A DNA stretch of 64,000 nucleotides from Loripinus fragilis (GCA_964019695.1 OZ026514.1:97602345-97666344); one strand, 5' to 3'; numbered from the stretch's first letter, positions 44,448 to 56,562 are shown. The notes: generated from the letters alone by a model not told the origin. Made by a program: numbers and translations.

Positions 44448-45276
44448 TCCATGCCCGGGTCTTGCATCATATATGTGATTTCTCTGTTCAACCCCGTCAT
44501 CACACGCCAAGCTAGGTAACCCATCACATAGCGATTCTTATTCTGTCTTGAGAAATACATAGTAATATTTTAATAGCAAAATCGTCACGCATCGTGTGTA
44601 AGAGAGAGAGAGAGAGAGAGCTCGTGATATCCTCCATCAATCTAACATTTCACGGTTATAAAAATGTTAATTTTAAGATGAAAATTATGATTTTTTTTTA
44701 TTTTCACATTAGAAATAGATTGTGGGTCATATTATAACCTCCCCAATTTTGCGTACACTGAAGCGGTTCTTAACAAGTATGCACGATCTATGCTTTCAAA
44801 AACCACCCCAATATATACAATTAAACCTGGATAATTCCAGTTCGAATTATCGAGTTTTTTGCTGTATTATTTTTACTTTCTAATGTCAATTCAAGTCATA
44901 CGTCTATTGTATTTCTAATATTGAACAGCTGGGAAATAGATTTACAAAAGTCAATGGACTTTCTTCTGAATCCCTTTTTTGTATTTAGAAATGATATGTA
45001 TGTGAACTTAGTGTATTATATGTACACATGTTGTTATACAAAAATGAAATAAAAGTTTAAACTAACCTGAGTTTTACTATTTAAACGTGTGGTGTTCCGT
45101 AAGGGGGTCTACAGTTCACTGACTTGTTTGCATGATGGTAATTTGAGCGCAGCATATGTAAACTTGATTTATGCGTGATTTGCTTAGAGGCATATCAGCT
45201 AGTGAACCCGCGCAGTCTTATCAACGCCGTAGTTATTTTTCGATGTTTGTCAACATTTCAGGATTTATATACTCAC

Positions 45277-46160
45277 CACCACAATTGTCGGCATGTAACT
45301 TGAAAGTAGGCTCTCCGAAACCGCAACTCTTGAGTCAGTTGTCAACCACAGATATTACAGCATTCAGTTCATGGGTCTGTTTTCCATCTTGCCCGAATGT
45401 TTGATCCTTGTCAATCAAATAGTTCAGTTGCTGAGACATACTATCATTGCAAAACCCGAAAACTCTTACCTTCCACGGGGTCAAAAAATAAAGTGACCCC
45501 ATCTGTCCGGCTTGATGTGGAATACAAACATTCTTTGCGAAGTCAAATGTGTAGTGCACACTTTGATACTCTGCTGACATAATATCAGCTTACCAAGTCA
45601 TTTTGCCTCAGCCTCCGATTTGGCCTCTGTAATACACTAAAAAACTAACATCTCTCGTGTTGATTGCATAATATCTTCCTCTGAAACGGAGTCCGATATT
45701 TTCTTTCGAGATTTTTTGTACATCGCACATACATCATGTCTTGGTTAACTGTTTTGAATATGTCCGCAGCACTGGTTCCAGATATCATATACAGCCGCAA
45801 CGACACAACTGTCACATTTATGTCCTCTAAGCTTTGTCTGTATAGGTCGTGTACAGCTTTCTTTGTGACCGATGATTGAAGGAATATCGGCGGGATATCA
45901 TCTCGTCCCCTCGGAGCAGCTAGCTGTGGCATACCATGGGTATCAAATTAACTGATGATAAAGTCAAAGACACTCTTTACGTCATCAAACTTAAGTGAAT
46001 GCTTTGTTTTTTTCCCAGTGTTTCCATGGACCCGGGTGACTAGACTGTTGGTGTTCATGTGCTTGATTATACTCTGTAGCGTAAAGTCCTTGATATCCTA
46101 GGCCAGCTTAATAAAGTCTCTGCATACTGATGTCCCTTTGAATCGGTCTTTCTCAAACAA
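45277..46160 (-). pseudogene. DUF7869-type gene relic (unit A)
   Basis: Minus-strand fragments in one order: FKGTSVCRDFIKLA (near 46120), LVTRVHGNTGKKTKHSLKFDDVKSV (near 46000), HGMPQLAAPRGRDDIPPIFLQSS (near 45900), then YQSVHYTFDFAKNVCIPHQAGQMGSLYFLTPWKVRVFG and KSCGFGEPTFKLHADNCGG (45580-45277). The RVHGNT, PAAPRG, F-TP-K and HADNCGGQ-like blocks are typical of invertebrate DUF7869 proteins, a transposon-associated family of unknown role. In-frame stops: TAG near 46107, TAA near 45952, TGA at 45335-45337. GTGAGT follows HADNCGG directly, so an intron may begin there. Confidence 0.7.
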
Positions 46161-46162
46161 CA

Positions 46163-46530
46163 GCAGAATCTAGGGCGAAGATTTGGTACCAGTAAAATGC
46201 ATTTAAGCCCCCCCCTGGCTTAGGCTGCTGTCCGTTCTAAGGCGGTGGTTCTGTTGTTGTTGACTTTTTGTTTATTGTTACTCCCATTGTGGGAGTCTGT
46301 AATTGTTCTATGTTTTGTTGTACGTTACTTTATGTCCGTTCTAGTATTGCAATCATCTTGATGGGGAAGAGAGAGCTGGTTGCTTTGCTTAATTTGTCTT
46401 CCTGGTGTCTCGTGATGGTTGAGCGGCTCTTCCTCACGGGTGCCACAGGGTTGTCTGCGGTTTCTGATTGTGGTATTTCCTGCTCATACTCACTATTTTT
46501 GGTACCTTTTCCCATTCTTCGTTTTATCCA
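46163..46530 (+). repeat. Dispersed repeat D, copy 3 (unit A)
   Basis: GAATCTAGGGCGAAGATTTGG, TGTCCGTTCTAAGGCGGTGG, GAGAGCTGGTTGCTTTGC and GGTATTTCCTGCTCATACTC align with 31285-31625. It abuts the 5' side of the DUF7869 relic and may have truncated it. Confidence 0.7.
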
Positions 46531-46539
46531 CGCCTAGTT

Positions 46540-47242
46540 TAATTAGAGCGCCCATAATATAAAGCACCTTTTCATCTCTCTGAGCCTGTAGATCTGGTGT
46601 GTTACTTCATTGCGGAGAAACTTCTCACTACACGCGCCACTGCACACAAGGAAACTCTGAATTGATGCTCTCATCATCTGACAGCCCTTCATCATCATCT
46701 GAAATAAAGGAGTGTGGCACGTGGTTAACACTTCTCTGAACCCCCTTATTGTGCAACTTAATAGGTTGTCTAAATGCAATGACCGATGACTGATACAATC
46801 ATTCTGTAAATTCTCAAGAAACCTGATGATATTTTTATTTAGCTTTATCACATGACGTCGTCAATGGGAGTGATATAACGCCATGCAATAAAATCGATAA
46901 ACCACTAGTGGTTTACATTTTTCGGAAACGTTATGACGTCCATAACAACGTTACGTTATGACGTCTATTTTAACATTTTCACGTCCAAAATGCGAATTTA
47001 AACTAATTTTAATGTCATGTGATAAATAAAGGATCTTACAGGAGTTCTCATGGTGAATTAAATTTATTAAACTTGTTACGAAAAAAGTGATAAAAAATGC
47101 TCTGCAAGCTTCGCACTTTATCACTTTTTCCACAATTCGATTAATAAATTCAATAAAACATGAAAACTTGTGTAAGATAGTCTATTTATGTAAAATATCT
47201 TTATTTATATAATAATTGATGTGGAAAACCCCAAAATTATGA
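46540..47242 (-). other. No proven gene; possible acidic exon (unit A)
   Basis: On the minus strand CTCCTTTATTTCAG (near 46699-46712) could be a splice acceptor, followed by a frame reading DDDEGLSDDESINSEFPCVQWRV before a stop. It might be an upstream exon of the DUF7869 relic, but nothing links them. Palindromic AACGTTATGACGTC sequences lie at about 46927-46962. Confidence 0.25.
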
Positions 47243-48458
47243 GTTTGTTTGTTTGGTTCTTAACGACGCATCAACCCTTGTGGGTCATTAGCGTCAGACA
47301 GTATTAAACTAAACATGATGAAGATGGAAAAAGTAAAAATTTATAAGATAAAATAAAAGATGATGATGAGTTTGTATAATGATAATTAGTTGCAATACGA
47401 TTGTTGACAGGAGAGACCACGTACAATATCTGACAGTTTCAAAGAGCTATTCAGATAACTGTACATGTTCTTTAACTGAACAGAATACAACTTAAAAAAA
47501 TCTGTATTATGGTCTGATACAAATGTAAAACAAAACATGATTTTAAAAATAGCAATTAGATTTTGTTAAAAAAATTTATTTGTCTTAAAAATGTCATAAT
47601 ACTATCAATATGTATATCTTGAAATAATTCTTTCATGTTATCAACATGGAAGCAATTATTTCTTACTTGTGCAAAATCGCCACATTCCAAAAGGAAGTGA
47701 CGTGCAGTGAATGGTGCGTTGCAACCAACATATTCTGGTTGCTCTTCACCTTGTAGTAAGTATGAATGAGTGACTCTTGTATGACCAAAGCAAAGTCGAG
47801 CTAAAACTACTTCCTCTCTTCTAATGTTTCGAACAACTGATTGACATTCACCAATAGTTGGTTTGATGTCAAGAAGTTTATTGCCAATGCTGTTATTCCA
47901 TGAAGTTTGCCATTCTTCCAAGATATATTTATTGATAGATGGCTTAAAATTGGAAAATGGAATTTTAAAAGAAGTTGGTTCTAATGAAAGCGATGTTTTT
48001 GCTTGCTTATCTACCTTCTCATTCCCTTGGATACCTATATGACTAGGAATCCAACAGAGAGCAATTTCTTTATAAGCTAAAAGCTCAAGACATTTTTCGA
48101 AAAGTTTCTGAATCTGTGGATTCTTTGAACTGGTATGGCTCATTGCTTTCAAAAGTCAGAAAATATAATAAATTTATTGTTAGCATCACAAGTGCTAATA
48201 AAATCTAAAGCTAGATCAATTGCTTTGGCTTCAGCAGTGAAAATTGATGAATCGTCAGGTATACGTTGCATATTACTATGGTTGTCTGATATATCAGCAC
48301 AACCAACCTTTGAGTCTTCCTTTGACCCATCAGTATAAATTTGTTGGTAATTCTTATAACGACTTTGCATTTTTCTGAAATCATCTTTTAATATGTTTGG
48401 ATTTGATTCAGATTTTTTTCCCGGAATGTAAATCAAAAAGTATTTCAGGTGGTTTCAT
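47243..48458 (-). pseudogene. I/Nimb-type LINE fragment, RNase H to 3' tail (unit A)
   Basis: A 5'-truncated LINE: TTTG tail, 3' UTR, and the last part of ORF2 (YTDGSKEDSKVGC, TAEAKAIDLAL, IPSHIGIQGNEKVDKQ, CVGC-like CNAPFTARHFLLEC). A deletion of about 16 bases at 48155 removes part of the SDSLSVLKA motif and shifts the frame. The break at 48458 falls just upstream of RNase H. Confidence 0.9.
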
Positions 48459-48934
48459 TATGGGTAAAATTTAATTACTGCATTTGTAATTAAGTATAAA
48501 ACTATAGATAACCTTCACCATCCTGCTCAGCTTGACGCAAGAAATCTCAGATACGTTAATCTGTTCTCAGGTCGGGTGGTTCATCTCTCTCTTCTTCATC
48601 CACATCATTGGCCCGGGTCTGCTCTTGGGTCTCTGTCTCATCAGGCTGGGGCTGAGGTTCTGCACTCCGGAAGAGGTCATTTACAATCACCCACAGGTAC
48701 ACCCTTGACCCAGGGGTGGGGTCAAAAGGTCAAACTATATATTTTTCTGAAAGTAATCATGATGCATATCCAATTAAAGGAAATTGAGCACAGAGCACCT
48801 TGAAAGCAAATATGTCGTCATCATAACACACATCTACGACCCCTGGGATGGGATCACAAGGTCATTTTTTTTCTTTTCTAAAAGTGGTCATGTTGCATAT
48901 CAAATTAAAGTGGAAGAAGTGTAGACCTACATGC
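48459..48934 (-). other. Flank with a possible acidic C-terminal exon (unit A)
   Basis: Minus-strand bases about 48690-48556 read NDLFRSAEPQPQPDETETQE and on through RANDVDEEERDEPPDLRTD to TAA. The composition is protein-like and the frame is kept in unit B, but I see no convincing acceptor. The rest, including CTTGACCCAGGGGTGGGGTCA, looks like pearl-type repeat. Confidence 0.25.
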
Positions 48935-49256
48935 TTTTGTTTGTTTGTTTGGTGCTTAACGACGCATCAACCCTTGTGGGTCATTAGCGTCAAGCGGTAT
49001 TAAACTAAACATGATGTGAATGGAAATAGTAAAAATTTGTATGATTAAATAAAAGAAATGATGATGATGAGTTTGTATAATGAAAATAAGTTATAATATG
49101 GTTGTTGACAGAAGAGACCACGTACAATATCTGACAGTTTCAAAGAGCTATTCAGATAATTGTACATGTTCTCTGACTGAACAAAGTATAACTTTAACTA
49201 GTCTGTATTATGGTCTGATAAAAATGTAAAACAAAACATGATTTTAAAAATACTTA

Positions 49257-52200
49257 TTAGATTTTGTTAAAAAGATTTATTTGTCTTAAAAAAGTCATAA
49301 TACTATCAATATGTATATCTTGAAATAACTGTTTCATGTTATCAACATGGAAACAATTATTTCTTACTTGTGCAAAATCGCCACAATCCAAAAGAAAGTG
49401 ACGTACAGTGAATGGTGCATCGCAACCAACACAGTGTGGTTGCTCTTCACCTAGTAGTAAGTATGAATGTGTGACTCTTGTATGACCTAAACGGAGTCGA
49501 GCCAAAACGACTTCTTCTTTTCTAATGTTTCGAACAACTGATTGTTGTTCACCGATAGTTGGTTTAATGTCAAGAAGTTTATTTCCAATGCTGTTGTTCC
49601 ATGAAGTTTGCCATTCTTCCAAGATATATTTATTGATAGATGGCTTAAAATTAGAAAATGGAATCTTAAAAGAAGTTGGTTCTAATGAAAGCGATGTTTT
49701 TGCTTGCTTATCTACCATCTCATTCCCTTGGATACCTATATGACTAGGAATCCAACAGAGAACAATTTCTTTATAAGCTAAAAGCTCATGACATTTTTCT
49801 AAAAGTTTCTGAATCTGTGGATTTTTTGAACTAGTATGATTCATTGCTTTCAATACAGAAAGCCATTGCTTTCAATACAGAAAGCGAGTCAGAAAATATT
49901 ATAAATTTATTGTTAGCATCACAAGTGCTAATGAAATCTAAAGCTAGATCAATTGCTTTGGCTTCAGCAGTGAATATTGATGAATCGTCAGGTATACGTT
50001 GCATATTACTATGGTTGTCTGATATAACAGCACAACCAACCTTTGAGTCTTCCTTTGACCCATCAGTATAAATTTGTTGGTAATTCTTATAACGACTTTG
50101 CATTTTTCTGAAATCATCTTTTAATATGTGTGGATTTGATTCAGATTTTTTCCCGGAATGTAAATCAAAAAGTATTTCAGGTGGTTTCATACACCAAGCT
50201 GGAATATTTGGTGTGAAATGTTTTTCAATATTTTGTGGTTTGATATTGGCAGATTCTAAGAGTGGTGAAATTCTGATGCCAAATGATTTAATAGCTTTAG
50301 GTTTTTGTTCATATAAATTAACATAATTTGGTGGGAATGTAACTTCATGAGCAGGATTTGATGGGTTAGCAGCAAGTCTTACAGCATATTGCAAAGAGAG
50401 TTTCTCTCTTCGTGAGTATAGTGATGGTTCATCTGCTTCCACATAGAGACTAGCAACAGGAGAAGTTCTAAAAGCCCCTAAAGCTAATCTAAGTCCTTGG
50501 TTATGTATAGGATCAAGCATTTGAAGATATGATTTTCGTGCAGAGCCATATATAATACAGCCATAGTCTAATTTTGACCGGACTAGAGACCGATACAGCT
50601 TTAGAAGTGTAGTTCGGTCTGCACCCCAAGAAGTATGGGAAAGCACTTTTAAAAGATTCAATGCTTTTAAACATTTAGCTTTGAGATATTTAATATGGGG
50701 TATAAAACTGAGTTTTCTATCAAATAAAATGCCAAGGAATTTAGATTCCTCAACAACTGGAATAGGTGATCCATATAAATGTAAAACCGGATCATCATGT
50801 TGCTTGCGCAACTGACAGAAATGTACACACTGTGTTTTTGATTTGGAAAACTTGAAACCATTGCTTGTTGCCCAATTTTCAATCTTATTTAAATTTTGTT
50901 GCAGTTGTCGTTCAATCGTCGCCATGCTTTTTGAGCGATAACAGATACAGAAGTCATCAACATATAATGAGCAATCAGTAAGATTACCTAAACATTTCAC
51001 AATATCATTAATTTTAATGCTAAAAAGTGTTGTTGATAGAACGCCTCCTTGAGGTACACCTTGCTCCTGGTCATAATAGTCAGACAGAGAGGAGCCAACT
51101 CGGACTTGCATGATGCGGTCTGCAAGGAAGTTTTCAATGAATGTGGGAAGTCTACCTCTTAATCCTAATTTGTGGATATCTTTTAAAATGCCATATCTCC
51201 ACGTGGTATCATAAGCTTTTTCCAAATCAAAAAACACAGCAACTACATGTTCCTTTTTAATAAAGGCATCACGTATGAAGGTTTCCAATCTAACTAAATT
51301 ATCAGTTGTACTGCGGTCAGATCTGAAACCAGACTGGAACCGCGATATATGATTATTGGATTCTAAAAACCAAGTAAGTCTTTTATTTATCATTCTTTCA
51401 AGTGTTTTACATAGACAACTTGTTAAAGCTATAGGTCTATAATTATTAGGTTCCGCAGGATCTTTCCCAGGTTTGGGAATTGGGATTATGGTTGCTAAGG
51501 TCCAATCTTCTGGAAATTTACCAGTAGTCCAAATGTAATTAAATATAATCAAAAGAGTTTCAAGAGAAGTATCTGGGAGATGTTTAAGCATTTGATAGTG
51601 GATCTCATCAGGACCCGTGGCTGAGTCATGTGATAGTTGAATAGCTTCAACTAATTCATCTAAATTAAAATCTTTGTTGTAAATTTCATTATTTTGTGAT
51701 TTAAAATTCAATTTAACTTTTTCTTGTTCGATTTTAATCTTTCTGAAGGATTCAGAGTATTTGAATGATGATGAATTGTGACAAAAAGTTTCTCCTAAAG
51801 TGTCAGCAATGTCTGTTTTTGAAGTTGCTTTGCTGTCAGTACCCACCATGTTTAGATGTGTGTAACTGGGGGATTTGTTTTTTCCAGAGATTTTTCTTAT
51901 CATATCCCAAACCTTTTTAATAGGTGTTTTATTATTGATTTTCGAAACATAAGATCTCCATGATTTACGCTTCGAAAGTTTAATTGTTCTACGGGCTTTA
52001 GCTCTAAATACTTTGATGTCATTGAAATTGTTGGTATTTGGAGATCTTTTGAATTTAGATAGAGCTTGCTTGCGCTGTTTAATTGCTTCTTTACAGTCGT
52101 CATTGTACCATGGATTACTTTTAGTTGGATTTGTCGAAGTTTGAGGAATACATTCTTTAGATATTTCGATAAGAGAAGAGGTAAAATCAGCTATAGGATC

Positions 52201-53028
52201 AGAAGATTCTTTGAAGTTTTCTGGCACCAATTTACCAGTGCACAGAGTATTAAATAGATCCCAGTTGGCTCTATTTAATTTCCACTTTGGATTGTGATCC
52301 TCAGTGGAATAAGTGTTCTGTTCAATGATGATAGGGAAGTGATCACTATTGTGTTGGTCTTCACATACAGACCAATTATAATCAAGAAACAGTGATGGAT
52401 GACAGAAGGAAAGATCAATAGATGTAAAAGACTTTGTACTTGGAGAATGATAAGTGTAAGACTTATCATTCATAATACAAATGTCATTCTTTGTAATGAA
52501 ATTTTCGATAAGTTCACCTCTGGAATCATTGTTTTGACCACCCCAGAGGATATTGTGACCATTGAAGTCACCTAATAAAATATAAGGAGAAGGAAGTTGT
52601 TGCAGTAAATTGTCCAAGTGTTGGGAGTTAAGAGAAAACGATGGAGGAATATATACAGAACATATGGTTATTTCTCTGTCTAGAGTGACAGAAACAGCAG
52701 TTGCTTGTAGTTCTGTTTGTAAATCTATCTTTCTTTGTAGGAAAGATGATTTTACAAATATTGAGGCACCACCAGAGGGCCTCAGACAATCAGTATGAAC
52801 ATAGTTATATACATTAAAACCTCGTAATGAGATGTTATCATCTGGTTTAAGAAATGTCTCTTGAAAACAAAATACGGATGGATTATATTCGGAAATCAAT
52901 AGAGATATTTCATTATAATTAGGTTTCAAACCTCGACAATTCCATTGAATAATTTTATGTTTAAAATCCATACTTGAAAATAATATTAAAAGAAGTACTA
53001 AAATAATGGTTAGATTGAAACCCTCCAT
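49257..53028 (-). CDS. LINE ORF2 copy 4: endonuclease-RT-RNase H, one frameshift
   Basis: 1065 codons are open from MEGFNLTIIL (an alternative start is MDFKHK). APE endonuclease: QWNCRGLKPN, CFQETFL, LGDFNGHN, SIDLSF, SDHFPI. RT: LEKAYDTTWRYG, GVPQGGVLS, YVDD. RNase H: YTDGS, TAEAKAID, SDSLSVL. A 22-bp direct duplication at 49842-49885 (CATTGCTTTCAATACAGAAA plus GC) shifts the frame. The last 198 residues, with PSHIGIQGNEMVDKQ and the C-terminal zinc motif, continue in another frame to 49257. Without that repeat the frame would run about 1249 residues. No other break is seen. Confidence 0.9.
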
Positions 53029-53031
53029 TAT

Positions 53032-54378
53032 TTAAGCTAATGGTAATCGTGACAGTGTGCCTTTAGGGAGGTGATCACTGGAAGATGGCTCTGTGAAAAC
53101 CACAGACTCATCGTCCATGACCTCCTCGCCATCTTTTTCAGCAAACACAGAATATGGATTCTTTTCAGCTTGTTTTGCTTTTTCCATTTGTTCTTTTTCT
53201 TTCTGTGCTTGTTCTTTTTTCCATTGCTGTTTTCTTTCTTCTTTTTGTTGTTTTTTAAGTTTGTCTTTCTCTTCTTTTTTCTTCTTCTCCTCATCTTTCT
53301 TTATCATTTCTAAGGTCGCCCCTTTAAGGGCTGACCCAGAATGAGAGGAGTTACTTTTTCCTGGTTTAGGAGATGCGTTACGTTTTTCCTTTGTACCTTG
53401 TGTTTTCTCTGTTGTCTGTTTTAAGTATTCCGTAAAGCTGTGGTCTGTCTGTGTGGTTTTGTTTTCGGTTTGTGTAGATTTGTTGCAAGTGCCTGGTTTT
53501 ACAGCACTTGCATAGGTTTGACCAGTGTAAAATTGTTCGTATTGCTTACGAGCATCAGGAAATGATAGATTGTTTTCGCATTTGATTTTGAGAATTTTCT
53601 TCTCTTTCTCCCATTGTGGGCATTTCTTTGAGTTTGCAGGATGATCCCCTGAGCAATTGACACATTTGGCTGGTTTGTCACACACGCCAGATGGTGCACA
53701 ATGTTCAGGCTCACCGCAGTTGCAGCATACAGCGTGTCTACCACATTTATTTTCGTGGTGACCAAACACCTGACAATGGTAACATCGAAGAGGGTTTGGT
53801 ATATAGACATCTACTTTCACTTGCATGAAGCCTATTTTAACAACTGTAGGTAAGTTTGGTGAGTTGAATGTAAGAACATATGTGTTGGTTAATTTTGTTT
53901 CACCATCACGACGTACAGTGATTCTACGTACATCCGTAACTCCCTGTTCAACCATGCCTTCCTTGATATCATCGCTTGTCACTCTGCTCAAGGCTGGACA
54001 GCGAATAATACCTTTGGATGTGTTCAAGGATGAATGGGGTGTTACGGAGCATTTTAGACCACAAAATGTCTTCATCTGTAGTAGATTTTTTTCGTGTGAC
54101 TCTTTTGCACATTGCATCAAAAGATCACCAGACCTTAGATTTTTGATGCTTTTTGGTTTTCCTGCAATACTCATTATTGTTTTATGTACAACAAACGGAG
54201 AAAGAGAAAAAATAGTCTCTCCTTCTTTTTCTGAATGGATTATTAAAAATCTGGGTACATAAGGTTTTTTGGTTGAGGTAGACGAACTTGAATTAGTTGG
54301 TTGAGAAACTGGGTACGAGTTTTCAGAGTCAGTATCTGAATTTGCTATGTGACGTTTTTTTGCTTTTTGTTTAGCCAT
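53032..54378 (-). CDS. LINE ORF1 copy 4: intact zinc-knuckle protein, 448 aa
   Basis: An unbroken frame with the same plan as copy 3: basic N-terminus, conserved core, three zinc knuckles (about residues 209-272), then a charged coiled-coil-like tail (KKDEEKKKKEEKDKLKKQQK). It ends TAA-ATA-ATG: the ORF2 start lies one codon after the ORF1 stop and in the same frame. This suggests termination-reinitiation coupling, a known strategy of bicistronic LINEs. The N-terminal 190 or so codons match copy 3 almost exactly; the rest is diverged. Confidence 0.92.
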   Translation of the reverse strand: MAKQKAKKRHIANSDTDSENSYPVSQPTNSSSSTSTKKPYVPRFLIIHSEKEGETIFSLSPFVVHKTIMSIAGKPKSIKNLRSGDLLMQCAKESHEKNLLQMKTFCGLKCSVTPHSSLNTSKGIIRCPALSRVTSDDIKEGMVEQGVTDVRRITVRRDGETKLTNTYVLTFNSPNLPTVVKIGFMQVKVDVYIPNPLRCYHCQVFGHHENKCGRHAVCCNCGEPEHCAPSGVCDKPAKCVNCSGDHPANSKKCPQWEKEKKILKIKCENNLSFPDARKQYEQFYTGQTYASAVKPGTCNKSTQTENKTTQTDHSFTEYLKQTTEKTQGTKEKRNASPKPGKSNSSHSGSALKGATLEMIKKDEEKKKKEEKDKLKKQQKEERKQQWKKEQAQKEKEQMEKAKQAEKNPYSVFAEKDGEEVMDDESVVFTEPSSSDHLPKGTLSRLPLA

Positions 54379-54943
54379 GTAGTTTAGTTGTTTGATTCAT
54401 CCTCCATGCTCCCCACCCACCGTGGAGCCCAACAAGGGAGCACTTTAATGGAGTGGATTTCCGATCTCTAGTGCTAGAGATACATAGAAGGTATACTTGC
54501 ACAAATAGAATCTGCACAATTGACCCGTTAAGCCACTGCCTTCCAGGATTATTTTATAAAAGAAAGAAAGTTTAAGATAATGGACACATGGTTGGCATCA
54601 GAACGATACTATAGAACGAAGATATAAGAAATATTTTTTTACATTTTCAGAATCCTGGGGCTTAGCATGACAAAGCCGATTAGAAACACCGGGCCGTGTT
54701 TCCACCTCAGTCTACCCCGTCAAAGAGGCCAAAGAGACGTGTTGAGTCATACAGAATTTATAAACGTCCATATTCTGCATGCTCTCAGTCTTCCAGGCCA
54801 TCCCCTTCGAGTTACGAGAAAGCCACCCACGGCAGACTGGTGGGTCCTACTCTTAGCACTCCCAGAGGATACAATAATTACAATCAATATCGTCCCCTGT
54901 GTGAAGTGTGCCCCAGAGACCGCGACAAGGTGGTAGGGACTCT
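54379..54943 (-). promoter_or_regulatory. LINE 5' UTR, copy 4
   Basis: Nearly identical to 40606-41170, one substitution seen near 54468. The same antisense open frame is present from 54696. Confidence 0.55.
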
Positions 54944-55342
54944 CCAGGGCCAGCCGACAGTGACCAATTCTTGCAAATCCACTACAAATTAATGGAATGG
55001 GTAGCAATATTTAAATATTTTCTTTTGAATAGAAGCACTAAGTCTTATTAGTGCTTTTAAATACTAGAAAATGGTAAACATACATTAAGGTGATACAGGA
55101 CCCATGTCAAAAGATAACGGAGTGTTTTATAAAAGTACGTTATCTTTATTTATTGTCTTAAAACATACAAGTATTGGCGGTCACAAAAAATATCATTTAT
55201 GAACACATCTGTATGACCAAATATATTTTGACGACCTGGTCTAGTTTCACCCCTCAATACATTCCGAGTTATACCTGGTCAGACAATTCTGGATAGAAAA
55301 GTTAATATTCACGCGTATTCATTGTATGTACTATAAGCTGAT

Positions 55343-55448
55343 AAAGTGTCTTGCCCCATGACACAACATTATGACTCTGGTGATTCACAAGTTAGCAATC
55401 CTTCGATCCCTTGAGTAGCACTCTACTAACTGAGCCACTGTGTTTCTT
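55343..55448 (-). mobile_element. Degenerate tRNA-derived SINE remnant (unit B)
   Basis: Same as 41570-41675, with A-box-like GTGGCTCAGTTAGTAGAGTG on the minus strand. Confidence 0.5.
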
Positions 55449-55537
55449 ATGTCCATTATATTTGTAAATATGACGTCATGGGTGGGAGGACTGCCATTTT
55501 TAGCAACATATTGGACACTCACCGAATGCTGGGCGTG

Positions 55538-55938
55538 CCTTTGCGCTATTTTTAGCTAGCCAGTGGGGAGCTTTTTGACTGATGCTTATTTTGTATATAT
55601 ATGCATACTGTGAATAATCTAATATGGCCGTTCACATATGCATGCTTGTCTAAAGCACTAACTAACTGCCTTTATGAAAAGAACTTAACTCCTGTATCAT
55701 CCCTTCTTTACCCATTCCCGCAGTGGTAGAATGCCCAGCCTTTGCGCTATTTTTAGCTAACCAGTGGGGAGTTTTTTGACTGATGCTTATTTTGTATATA
55801 TATGCATACTGTGAATAATATAATATGGCCGTTCACATATGCATGCTTGTCTTAGCACTAACTAACTGCCTATATGAAAAGAACTTAATTCCTGTATCAT
55901 CCCTTCTTTACCCATTCCCGCAGTGGTAGAATGTTCAA
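55538..55938. repeat. Tandem duplication of about 200 bp (unit B)
   Basis: Same as 41765-42165; both units are retained. Confidence 0.8.
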
Positions 55939-56254
55939 CTTGAGACCAAGAAGTCCCTGATTTAAGCCCTTTTGCTCAACTCAACTCAAAATATCTTTAT
56001 TCTCTCAAAGTCATTAAGACAATACGAGGAACTAAATAAAACAAAAAAAAGCAGAAAGCGGTAGGCATGTGATACACAACAGTTCATAGTACACTTGTAA
56101 CAACCAGCTAAGTAGACAGAAGGATATAAAGAAGCAAGAATGGTAATAGAAGTAACAAAGTTAACAAATATATTATCGTCTTTGAATAAACAATATACTT
56201 TAGAGACTTTTGTCTAACTTATAAGAAAAAAAAACATGTCATCGGGAAACAAGA

Positions 56255-56343
56255 TAGAAAGATAGATAGATAGATAGATTGATAGATAGATATATAGATA
56301 GATTGACAGACAGACAGACAGACTGACAGACAGACAGACAGAC

Positions 56344-56374
<31 letters not shown>

Positions 56375-56529
56375 ATTGTGTTACAACAATAAGTAGGAAT
56401 GTTATGCAAACGGATAAATAGATAGATGTAATTGTGTTTCATTAATAAGTAGACATGTTATGTAAACGGATAGATAGATAGATAGATGTAATTGTGTTTC
56501 AATAATAAGTATACATGTTATGTAAACGC

Positions 56530-56562
<33 letters not shown>

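Larger units (their letters stand above)
40010..48934. repeat. Tandem duplication, unit A (8.9 kb)
   Basis: Matches 53792-62688 at about 99.8 percent by eye (around 20 substitutions plus microsatellite length changes). It includes the 5' part of LINE copy 3, about 6 kb of other sequence, a LINE fragment and 476 bp of flank. At the right edge it meets the 3' tail of LINE copy 4. At the left edge similarity drops to the ordinary level between LINE copies. Confidence 0.9.
48935..54943 (-). mobile_element. I/Nimb-type LINE, copy 4 (best preserved, apparently chimeric)
   Basis: A full-length minus-strand element: TTTG tail at 48935, 3' UTR to 49256, ORF2 49257-53028, ORF1 53032-54378, 5' UTR to about 54943. 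The part left of 53791 differs from copy 3 by about 2 percent. The part right of it is nearly identical. Copy 4 therefore looks like a join of two LINE copies inside ORF1. Confidence 0.93.

Noticed and set aside
45171..45404. Plus-strand 77-codon frame (MRDLLRGISASEPAQ) as a gene
   Set aside because: It lies antisense to the DUF7869 blocks, which carry the recognisable motifs on the minus strand.
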